From Candidatus Rokuibacteriota bacterium (GTDB lineage Bacteria; Methylomirabilota; Methylomirabilia; Rokubacteriales; JACPHL01): a DNA stretch of 11,823 bases. The position numbers and the translations under genes were made by a program. The first letter of the stretch is position 1, and every line of letters starts with the position of its first letter. The notes beneath the pieces are model-generated. The model made no database searches and had not been told where the DNA came from. It was given only the letters and a program-made list of their open reading frames with translations. This document shows, piece after piece, positions 6,423 to 11,793 of the stretch. The stretch is from contig JACPHL010000040.1 in assembly GCA_016188625.1 (NCBI GenBank), positions 1 to 11,823 of the forward strand, read 5' to 3'.

Positions 6423-6605
6423 CTAGCCGCGATTATTCATGCACGGCTTCCCGCGAGGCGGACGGGTCCTGTCGCGCCGGGCAGCCCCACTCGGCTCGCC
6501 ACCCCCGCCCGGTGTGGGGTCCCCCGGCTCGCCTCGTGGGGCGCCCCGCCCGGCGCGCCACCCGTCCGACGTCCGCTGGCGGCGGACACGAATAATCCCG
6601 GCTAG
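6423..6605. mobile_element. 183-bp fold-back element with 16-bp terminal inverted repeats (MITE-like)
   Basis: CTAGCCGCGATTATTC (6423-6438) is repeated inverted at 6590-6605 with 15 of 16 matches. The arms keep pairing inward with interruptions: GGACGGGT, CGCGCCGGGC and GCCCCAC of the left arm all recur, inverted and in order, in the right arm, so most of the element folds back on itself. It contains no credible gene. CTAG at both outer ends could be part of the repeat or a 4-bp target duplication, which some IS5-type elements make. It sits in intergenic DNA between the convergent queF and dehydrogenase genes. A structured non-mobile RNA or a bidirectional terminator is the main alternative. 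No transposase is in the window. Confidence 0.6.
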
Positions 6606-6628
6606 GCCCGCTGCGTGGCTCGCGCGCT

Positions 6629-6832
6629 CTGACCCTCGGCGTGCGGATTGGCTGGTCCGCTTCGAGCGCCGGCTTTGCCGGCGCACCTCTGGGGGGAGGC
6701 CAGTCGAGGCCCGAAGCGTTCGCCGAAGGGCGAACGCCCCGGCTTTGCCGGGAGGGCCGTCCGAACGGGGTCCCCGTCGGGCCGATAGGCCCGGTGGGGT
6801 GTTCGGTTGGGGGTGGAACCCCCCTTCGAGTA
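6629..6832 (-). repeat. Dispersed 3'-end structured element, dehydrogenase copy (with about 90-nt insertion)
   Basis: On the minus strand, directly after the dehydrogenase stop, come ACTCGAAGGGGGG, a short loop and a C tract (hairpin about 6809-6824), then CCGAAC. After an extra segment with three more hairpins (6778-6793, 6738-6752 and 6716-6737) comes a block starting CCTCCCCCC (6691-6699). That block contains the perfect hairpin GCGCCGGC/GCCGGCGC (6666-6684), then TCGAAGCGGA and a GCGGA/TCCGC hairpin. The same parts in the same order follow the phasin gene at 10350-10457. The gap between genes here is otherwise non-coding. Confidence 0.7.
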
Positions 6833-7837
6833 TCAAGGGAAGACCGCGACCTTGATCGCCTCGGGGCGGCGGTGGGTCTCGAGGGCGTCGGCGATCGCCT
6901 CGAGCGGGAAGCGGTGGGTGATGAGGGGGGCGGTCCGGACCCGACCCTCGGCGAGGAGGTCCAGGGCCTCGCCGAATTCGCGCTGGTAGATCATCGAGCC
7001 GAGGATCTGGAGCTCCCGGCGGACCACCCGGAAGAAGTTCACCGAGGAGGGGGCGTGGGGGAGACCGGTCAGGACCACGCGCCCCCCCGGTCTCGCCAGC
7101 CCGAGCGCGACCTCCACCGCCTCGGGCGTCCCCGCGGTCTCCACTAGTAGGTCCACCCCGTCGCGGCCGGCAAAGGCGCGCGCCGCTCCGACCCCCGCAT
7201 CCGCCCCCAGCGGCGCCGCGGCTTCCGCCCCCAGCTCCCGCGCCAGGGCGAGCCGGCGCTCGCTCCGGGAGAGCACCAGCACCCGGCACCCCCGGGCCCG
7301 GAGGACCTGGAGGGCGAGGAGGCCGAGCGTTCCGACCCCGAGGACCGCCGCGCTCTCGCCGGAGCGGGGCGCGCCGCGGCCGACGGCCCGGACGACGACG
7401 GCCAGCGGCTCGACCAGGAGGAGCTGCTCCTCGGCGATGGCGTCCGGCGCCGGCCAGCAGCAGCGCTCCGGGACCGCGGCCAGCTCGGCGAAGCCGCCCG
7501 CGACGTCGATCCCGATCGCCGTGCGCCGGAGGCAGAGGTTCGACTGCCCCTCCCGGCAGAGGTCGCAGACCCCGCAGCTGTAATTGGGCTCGATGGCGAG
7601 CCGCTCGCCTGGCCGGATGCGCGTGACCCCCTCCCCTACCGCCGCGGCCTCACCGATGAACTCGTGGCCCATGACCAGGGGGTAGCGGACCGGGCGCTCC
7701 CCGGACCAGATCCGGTAGTCGGTGCCACAGACCCCGGCGGCCCGGACCCGGACCAGGACCTCGCCGGATCGGACGGACGGCTCCCGGGTCGCCTCGACCC
7801 TGAGGTCCCGGGGGGCGTGGAGGACGGCCGCCTTCAT
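6833..7837 (-). CDS. Zinc-dependent medium-chain alcohol/polyol dehydrogenase
   Basis: This 334-residue NAD(P)-dependent oxidoreductase belongs to the MDR superfamily, closest in pattern to threonine/sorbitol dehydrogenases. The GroES-like catalytic domain carries zinc ligands C37 (AAGVCGTDYR), H58 and E59 (MGHEFIGE) and E143 (LVEPLAV). Structural zinc cysteines are C88, C91, C94 and C102. The Rossmann domain has GVGTLG (167-172). The second strand ends in VLVLSRSERR without an acidic residue, which leans toward NADP, though this is weak. The substrate is not predictable. The start is ATG 7837 with GAGGGG 6 nt upstream; it overlaps the stop of the 22-codon SDR remnant (ATGA). It is cotranscribed with the acyl-CoA synthetase upstream, suggesting alcohol/aldehyde or lipid-derived substrates. 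A structured repeat begins 2 nt after its stop. Confidence 0.92.
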   Translation of the reverse strand: MKAAVLHAPRDLRVEATREPSVRSGEVLVRVRAAGVCGTDYRIWSGERPVRYPLVMGHEFIGEAAAVGEGVTRIRPGERLAIEPNYSCGVCDLCREGQSNLCLRRTAIGIDVAGGFAELAAVPERCCWPAPDAIAEEQLLLVEPLAVVVRAVGRGAPRSGESAAVLGVGTLGLLALQVLRARGCRVLVLSRSERRLALARELGAEAAAPLGADAGVGAARAFAGRDGVDLLVETAGTPEAVEVALGLARPGGRVVLTGLPHAPSSVNFFRVVRRELQILGSMIYQREFGEALDLLAEGRVRTAPLITHRFPLEAIADALETHRRPEAIKVAVFP

Positions 7838-7902
7838 CGCGAGCCCCTCAGCGCCTCGATCGCCACCCGCCCGTCGAGCCTGAGCTGATCGAAGACCCCC
7901 AT
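7834..7902 (-). pseudogene. 22-codon remnant of an SDR gene start
   Basis: An ATG at 7902 opens a frame reading MGVFDQLRLDGRVAI and then seven residues to a TGA that overlaps the dehydrogenase ATG. The first 15 residues match the usual beginning of short-chain dehydrogenases, in which the next residues would be the VTGxxxGxG nucleotide-binding turn; here that turn is absent. It starts 14 nt after the acyl-CoA synthetase stop, just where an operon gene should begin. The most likely reading is an SDR gene whose interior was deleted, leaving start and stop in frame. It might still be translated and couple the dehydrogenase start to the upstream gene. A chance small ORF is possible. Confidence 0.55.
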
Positions 7903-7916
7903 GGCCGGATCGCCGA

Positions 7917-9707
7917 TCAGGTGTAGAGGGACTCGAGGAGATCGCGGTACTTCTCCGCGACCACCTTCCGCCTCACCTTGAAGGTCGGGGTCAGCTCGCC
8001 CGTGACCTGGGTGAACTCCTCGGGGAGGACGGCGAAGCGCTTGACCCGGGCGTAGGAGGCGAGCCGGGCGTTGGCCGCCTCCACGATCTGGCGCACGCGC
8101 TCCACGATCATGGGGTGACGGGCCAGCTCGGCGTGGGGAAGCCCGGGGAGGCCGAGGGCCCCGGCGAACCTGGCCAGCCCCTCCGGGTTCAGGGTCAGGA
8201 GGACGACCGGGTACGGGCGCCGGTCGCCGTAGACCACGGCCTGGCTGACGAGGGGATCGCCCTGCAGGAGGTTCTCGATGTTCTGGGGGGCGACGTTCAT
8301 CCCGCCCGCGGTGACGAGGAGGTCCTTCTTCCGGTCGGTGATCGTCAGGAACCCCTCGGCGTCCAGGACCCCGATGTCCCCGGTGTGGAACCACCCCTCG
8401 GCGTCGAAGACCTCGGCGGTCGCCTCCGGCTTTTTGTAGTACCCCGCCGCGATGTTGGGCCCCCGGGCCAGGATCTCGCCGTCCCCGGCGATCCTGAGCG
8501 TGACGCCCGGGAGGGCCTGCCCCACGGTCCCGAACTTGAAGCGATCGGCCCGGTTGAAGGTCAGCGCCGGGCAGGTCTCGGTCAGGCCGTACCCCTCCAG
8601 GATCAGGATCCCGGCCGCGTGGAAGAACTCGGCGATCTCGCGGCCCAGGGGCGCCCCGCCCGAGACGCAGAAGCGGAGGCGGCCGCCGAGGGCCCGGTGG
8701 AGCTTCCCGAAGACGAGCCGATGGGCGAGGACGTGCCGGAGCCCGAGCCAGATCGGGATCGGACGGCGGGCCTGCTGGAGCCGGCTCACAGCCCGGCCGA
8801 CCCCGAGCGCCCAGTAGAAAAGCCGCTTCTTGAGGGACTGGCCGCCCTCCACCTGGGCCAGGATCCTGGCGTAGACCTTCTCGAAGAGGCGGGGGACGCT
8901 GCAGATGAAGTAGGGCGAGACCTCGCGGAGGTTGTCGGAGACCTTCTCCAGGCTCTCGGCGAAGGCGGTAACGAACCCGTTGTGGATCCCCTGGTACGCC
9001 TCCAGACGGGCGAAAGAGTGCGCGAGGGGGAGGAAGAGGAGGTGGACCGCCCCCTCGGGGGCCGGCAGGACCTGGCCGGTCGAGCGGAGCATGGCGAGGT
9101 GGTTGACGTGGGTCTGGACGACGCCCTTCGGGGGGCCGGTGGTCCCCGAGGTGTAGACGATGGTCGCCACGTCCTCGGCCCGGGCCGCGGCGAGCCGCGC
9201 CTCGAGCGCGGGCCCGAGCTCGGCCGCCCGCTCCCGGCCGCGGGCGCGGAGCGTCGCCCAGTCCAGGATCCCGGGGTCCGCCGCGCCGGCCGCCCCCGAG
9301 ATCAGGACGATCTGCTCGAGCCCCTTCAGCCGGGCGCGGACCTCGAGGAGCTTGGCGAGCTGGGTCTCGTCCTCGACGAAGATCGCCTTGGCCTCGGCGT
9401 CCTCGACGATGTAGGCGAGCTGCTCGGCGGGGTAGCTCGGGTAGATGGGGATGGTGACGCCCCCGGCCGAGAGGATCGCCAGATCGGCCTGGACCCACTC
9501 GGCCCGGCTCTGGGAGAGGAGCGCGACCGCCTCCCCGGGCTGCCGCCCGAGCGCCAGGAGCCCGAGGGCCAGCTCGCGGATGGTCTCGCCGAGCTGGCGC
9601 CAGGTGGTCTCGGCCCAGACGCCGGAGACCTTGGCCTTCTGGGCCGGGCGATCCCCGAGCCGCTCGACGCGCGCCCAGAACATCCGGGGCAGGGTCTCCT
9701 CAGGCAT
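7917..9707 (-). CDS. Long-chain fatty acyl-CoA synthetase (AMP-forming, FAA1/FadD15-like)
   Basis: This 596-residue enzyme of the adenylate-forming superfamily activates fatty acids to acyl-CoA through an acyl-AMP intermediate; it is cytoplasmic or membrane-associated. Motifs in order: P-loop YTSGTTGPPKGV (185-196), a FACS linker region around PLAHSFARLEAYQG (227-240), SGGAPL (349-354), adenine motif EGYGLTET (371-378), GWFHTGD (438-444), hinge DRKKDL (458-463) and the C-terminal lysine motif LTPTFKVRRK (572-581). Length and the FKVRRK ending match the FAA1 group rather than short-chain acetate or propionate synthetases. The start is ATG 9707 with no strong ribosome site. It heads an operon with an SDR remnant and an MDR dehydrogenase, and faces the phasin promoter across a 210-nt regulatory gap. 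Products may feed beta-oxidation or PHA precursors; this is inferred. Confidence 0.95.
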   Translation of the reverse strand: MPEETLPRMFWARVERLGDRPAQKAKVSGVWAETTWRQLGETIRELALGLLALGRQPGEAVALLSQSRAEWVQADLAILSAGGVTIPIYPSYPAEQLAYIVEDAEAKAIFVEDETQLAKLLEVRARLKGLEQIVLISGAAGAADPGILDWATLRARGRERAAELGPALEARLAAARAEDVATIVYTSGTTGPPKGVVQTHVNHLAMLRSTGQVLPAPEGAVHLLFLPLAHSFARLEAYQGIHNGFVTAFAESLEKVSDNLREVSPYFICSVPRLFEKVYARILAQVEGGQSLKKRLFYWALGVGRAVSRLQQARRPIPIWLGLRHVLAHRLVFGKLHRALGGRLRFCVSGGAPLGREIAEFFHAAGILILEGYGLTETCPALTFNRADRFKFGTVGQALPGVTLRIAGDGEILARGPNIAAGYYKKPEATAEVFDAEGWFHTGDIGVLDAEGFLTITDRKKDLLVTAGGMNVAPQNIENLLQGDPLVSQAVVYGDRRPYPVVLLTLNPEGLARFAGALGLPGLPHAELARHPMIVERVRQIVEAANARLASYARVKRFAVLPEEFTQVTGELTPTFKVRRKVVAEKYRDLLESLYT

Positions 9708-9797
9708 GCTCGCCGACGATCGCGCGGCCGGGCGATGACGCTCTGCGCTGCCCCGACCGAGCCGATGTCTTGAAGTCCCGTATCACGGTGAAGCCAG

Positions 9798-9837
9798 AAT
9801 GTTACTATAATTCATAATGTTACAAGTCATTTTGACT
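9798..9837. promoter_or_regulatory. AT-rich operator-like region between acyl-CoA synthetase and phasin genes
   Basis: AATGTTAC occurs twice (9798-9805 and 9816-9823), exactly 18 nt apart, and is followed by a dyad AGTCA (9825-9829) and TGACT (9833-9837). A TATAGT on the minus strand (9804-9809) could be the -10 of the acyl-CoA synthetase promoter, though no -35 match is seen. The block is conspicuously AT-rich against its surroundings. Repeats spaced at nearly two helical turns suggest a regulator binding one face of the DNA; its identity is unknown. Confidence 0.45.
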
Positions 9838-9852
9838 CGATGCGTAATTTCC

Positions 9853-9881
9853 TTGACACGCCATGACGCAGCGTGTTAATC
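9853..9881 (+). promoter_or_regulatory. Phasin gene promoter
   Basis: A perfect TTGACA (9853-9858) is followed after 17 nt by TTAATC (9876-9881), predicting transcription from about 9888. The message would carry a 30-nt leader with the consensus ribosome site AAAGGAGG (9905-9912), 5 nt before ATG 9918. Strong promoter plus strong ribosome site suits an abundant granule-coat protein. Confidence 0.7.
9864..9878 (+). promoter_or_regulatory. Candidate PhaR operator at the phasin promoter
   Basis: TGACGCAGCGTGTTA fills the spacer and enters the -10 element of the phasin promoter. The same 15-mer with one change occurs on the minus strand at 11047-11061, again ending in the -10 element, at the phaR promoter. 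PhaR proteins are known to repress phasin and their own genes and to let go when granules form. The central ACGC-A-GCGT here is a short palindrome. Confidence 0.55.
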
Positions 9882-9917
9882 TTCGGGGCAGAACGCAAGG
9901 CTCGAAAGGAGGACACG

Positions 9918-10349
9918 ATGACCCAGACCGAGTTCACCCAGTTCACGGGCAAGGCGATGGAGGCCTTCTCCCTCTTCGCCGAGACCAACCAGCGCGTCGT
10001 GCAGGAGCTGGCGGATCTCGCGGCGACCACGGCCAAGGACGGGGCGCGCCTCTACGGGGAGCTCCAGGCCAACCTGGTCCAGGCCGCCCGGGAACAGCAG
10101 GCCGCCCTGCTGGACGGCCCCGCCGGCTGGCCGGAGACCCAGAAGGACCCCTTCCAGTGGTACCAGAAGGGCATCACCGCCGTGGTCGAGGGCTCCCAGC
10201 GGGCCTTCCGGCTCTTCGAGGCCGACGCCCAGGCGCTCACGCGGCTGGCCGAGCGCCTCGAGGGGAACACCACGCGAACCGCCAAGGAGATCCAGGAGGC
10301 GATGGCCGCCTACGCGACCCGCCTGAAGGAGCTCCACCCCCAGGGCTAG
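9918..10349 (+). CDS. Phasin-like PHA granule-associated protein
   Basis: This 143-residue, almost wholly helical, alanine- and glutamine-rich protein has no cysteine, no signal peptide and no membrane helix. The pattern FTQFTGKAMEAFSLFAETNQRVVQELADLAATTAKDGARLYGELQ followed by a second long amphipathic helix region (about 84-137) resembles phasins, which coat polyhydroxyalkanoate granules. The family is poorly conserved, so the call leans on context: a PhaR-type regulator and a FabG/PhaB-type reductase are adjacent and the promoter shares a motif with phaR. The frame is open from a GTG at 9873, but that codon lies inside the promoter; AAAGGAGG 5 nt upstream fixes the start at ATG 9918. A structured repeat starts 1 nt after the stop. 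Confidence 0.8.
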   Translation: MTQTEFTQFTGKAMEAFSLFAETNQRVVQELADLAATTAKDGARLYGELQANLVQAAREQQAALLDGPAGWPETQKDPFQWYQKGITAVVEGSQRAFRLFEADAQALTRLAERLEGNTTRTAKEIQEAMAAYATRLKELHPQG

Positions 10350-10457
10350 GAGACTCGGAGGGGGGCTGACGCCCCCCTTCCGAACCTCCCCCCAAAAGCT
10401 GCGCGGGCAGAGCCCGCGCTCGAAGCGGAACACTCCATCCGCGAGTCGAGGGTCGAG
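10350..10457 (+). repeat. Dispersed 3'-end structured element, phasin copy
   Basis: Directly after the phasin stop comes GAGACTCG, then a 10-bp hairpin with one G-T pair (10357-10366 with 10371-10380, loop TGAC), then CCGAACCTCCCCCC. A second hairpin GCGCGGGC (10401-10408) with GCCCGCGC (10412-10419) follows, then TCGAAGCGGA and a GCGGA/TCCGC stem. The dehydrogenase gene is followed by the same series in the same gene-relative orientation. Between the copies the second hairpin differs at one base pair by a compensated change (C-G versus G-C). It probably acts as a transcription end or mRNA 3' stabiliser; a mobile palindromic repeat is an alternative. Confidence 0.72.
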
Positions 10458-10508
10458 CAGCCGCGGGGATCCTACTCGCACAGGTTTCTAGCCAGCCATC
10501 GGCACGCC

Positions 10509-10538
10509 CGGGGCCGGGGAGATCCCTCCCCGGCCCCG
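10509..10538 (-). terminator. 13-bp perfect hairpin after phaR
   Basis: CGGGGCCGGGGAG (10509-10521) pairs perfectly with CTCCCCGGCCCCG (10526-10538) around ATCC, 7 nt beyond the phaR stop. Such a strong stem between convergent genes is probably a terminator, perhaps bidirectional, although neither strand shows a following run of T. Confidence 0.65.
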
Positions 10539-10545
10539 CGTCGTT

Positions 10546-11031
10546 TCACGACCGCCGTCGCTCGGCGAGCCTCGCCTCCAGCTCGCTGAGCCTCGACTTC
10601 AGCGTCGCCACCTCGGCCCGCAGCCCCTCCAGCTCGTCGCCCCCCCCTCCCTTCCCGCCCGGCGGGGCCCACCAGCCGCTCCGGGCGGCCCACTCCCGGA
10701 AGAACCGCTCGGCCTCGCGCTGGCTCCCGAGCACCCCGGCGAGGCTCGCCTTGAGCGAGTTCTGGAAGAACTCCTGCCACCCCTCGCCGTGCTTGATCAG
10801 GAGGTGGAGGAAACTCGCGGGGAGGAACGGCCCCCCGCTCCGCTCCTTCTCGAGGATGATCTGGGCCAGGGTCAGGGTGGTCAGGTCCTCCCCGGAGGTG
10901 GCGTCCACCACCCTGATCTCGCGCCCCTCCCGGATCAGCTCCTCCAGCTCCTCCAGGGTGACGTAGCGGCTCCGGCTCTGGTCGTAGAGCTTCCGGTTGG
11001 CGTACCGCTTGATCAGGATCGGCTCGTCCAT
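10546..11031 (-). CDS. phaR: PHA accumulation regulator, PhaR-type DNA-binding protein
   Basis: This 161-residue protein begins with the PHB/PHA accumulation regulator DNA-binding domain: ILIKRYANRKLYDQSRSRYV (5-24), LEELEELIREGREIRVVDA and SGEDLTTLTLAQIILEKE (46-63). PhaR proteins bind both DNA and nascent PHA granules and repress phasin genes and themselves. The second part (about 67-120) is a mixed helical region, then a glycine-rich hinge (about 123-131) and a C-terminal coiled coil (132-160, leucine heptads). A GTG at 11052 would add seven residues but lies within the -10/operator region, so ATG 11031 is preferred; with the -10 at 11043-11048 the mRNA would be nearly leaderless. It faces fabG divergently. 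The call means the proteobacterial repressor, not the Bacillus synthase subunit of the same name. Confidence 0.92.
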   Translation of the reverse strand: MDEPILIKRYANRKLYDQSRSRYVTLEELEELIREGREIRVVDATSGEDLTTLTLAQIILEKERSGGPFLPASFLHLLIKHGEGWQEFFQNSLKASLAGVLGSQREAERFFREWAARSGWWAPPGGKGGGGDELEGLRAEVATLKSRLSELEARLAERRRS

Positions 11032-11042
11032 GGAGGTGCCCC

Positions 11043-11071
11043 ATTCTAACACCCTGCGTCAAATCCGGCAA
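11043..11071 (-). promoter_or_regulatory. phaR promoter with overlapping 15-mer operator candidate
   Basis: On the minus strand TTGCCG (11066-11071), 17 nt, TAGAAT (11043-11048), predicting transcription about 5 nt before the phaR ATG. The motif TGACGCAGGGTGTTA (11047-11061) fills the spacer and touches the -10, matching the phasin promoter motif at 14 of 15 positions. This layout fits autorepression. Confidence 0.6.
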
Positions 11072-11082
11072 AGCCCCGGTGC

Positions 11083-11088
11083 TATAAT
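11083..11088 (+). promoter_or_regulatory. -10 element of the fabG-type gene
   Basis: A perfect TATAAT lies 32 nt upstream of the fabG ATG, with no good -35 at the usual spacing. The shared 15-mer (11047-11061) would lie just upstream of its -35 region, so PhaR or an activator could affect both divergent genes. The ribosome site GGAGGGG (11108-11114) is 5 nt before the ATG. Confidence 0.5.
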
Positions 11089-11119
11089 CCCCCTCGAAGA
11101 CGACGCTGGAGGGGACGCC

Positions 11120-11793
11120 ATGAAGCTCGCGGGGCGGACGGCCGTGGTGACGGGGGGGTCTCGAGGGATCGGTCGGGCGATCGCCCTGGCCCTGGCCGAG
11201 GAAGGGGCCGACGTGGCGATCAACTACGTCGCCAACGAGGGGGCGGCGAAGGCGGTCGCCGAGGAGCTGAAGCGGCGGGGGCGGAGGACGCTCGCGGTCC
11301 GGGCGGATGTCAGCGACTTCCGGGACGCCCAGCGGATGGCCGAGGAGGCCCGGAAGGCCCTCGGCGACATCGACATCCTGGTGAACAACGCCGGGGTGAC
11401 CAGCGACAAGACCTTCGTGAAGATGGAGCCCGCCACCTGGCGGCGGGTCCTCTCGATCAACCTCGACGGGGTCTTCAACTGCACGAAGGTCTTGGTGGGG
11501 CCGATGATCGAGCGCGGCTGGGGGAGGATCGTCAACATCACCTCGGTCATCGGCCAGACGAGCTGGCCGGCAAGGGGGTCACGGTCAACGCCGTCGCCCC
11601 GGGGTTCATCGAGACCGAGCTGGTGGAGACCATCCCGGAGCGGGTGCGTCAGCGCCTCCTGGATCAGATCCCGCTGAAGCGGTTCGGGCGGGCCGAGGAG
11701 GTGGCGCGGGCGGTGGTCTATCTGGTCTCCTCCGACGGGGACTACATCACCGGCGCCGAGCTGCCGGTCAACGGCGGCCTGCTCATGCACTGA
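11120..11793 (+). pseudogene. fabG: FabG/PhaB-type 3-ketoacyl (acetoacetyl-CoA) reductase, frameshifted by internal deletion
   Basis: The first 147 codons are a typical SDR reductase: TGGSRGIG (11-18) for NADP(H), NNAG (89-92), N114 and catalytic serine S142 in ITSVIGQT. After 11560 the frame is lost, but the next frame (from about 11560) continues as ELAGKGVTVNAVAPGFIETE and on through PLKRFGRAEEVARAVVYL to VNGG and a TGA at 11791. Compared with FabG, about 24 residues between VIGQT and ELAGKG are missing, including the catalytic YxxxK. The shift implies loss of 3n+1 nt, probably 73. Together the two parts plus the gap make the normal length near 248. The product cannot be an active reductase. 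Context suggests NADPH-dependent acetoacetyl-CoA reduction for PHA. An assembly error is a real alternative. Confidence 0.88.

Noticed and set aside
6629-6832. CRISPR array, suggested by closely spaced hairpins
   Set aside because: The hairpins differ from one another and there are no equal-length direct repeats with spacers.
6423-7289. 288-codon minus-strand frame running from the dehydrogenase into the intergenic region
   Set aside because: Arg/Gly/Pro-rich shadow frame; it crosses the fold-back element and the 3' repeat and conflicts with the zinc dehydrogenase.
7834-9498. A 554-codon minus-strand frame overlapping the acyl-CoA synthetase in another frame
   Set aside because: Low-complexity Arg/Pro/Gly shadow of the real gene. 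Only its last 22 codons, outside the synthetase, carry an SDR-like sequence and are kept as a remnant.
8115-9773. A 552-codon open frame on the plus strand across the acyl-CoA synthetase gene
   Set aside because: It is antisense to a well-conserved enzyme, has an extreme Gly/Arg/Asp/Glu/Pro composition and matches no fold; long antisense frames are expected at this GC content.
11560-11793. Programmed frameshift in the fabG-type gene
   Set aside because: No slippery sequence at the junction, and the catalytic YxxxK region is missing in every frame, so a shift could not restore an enzyme.
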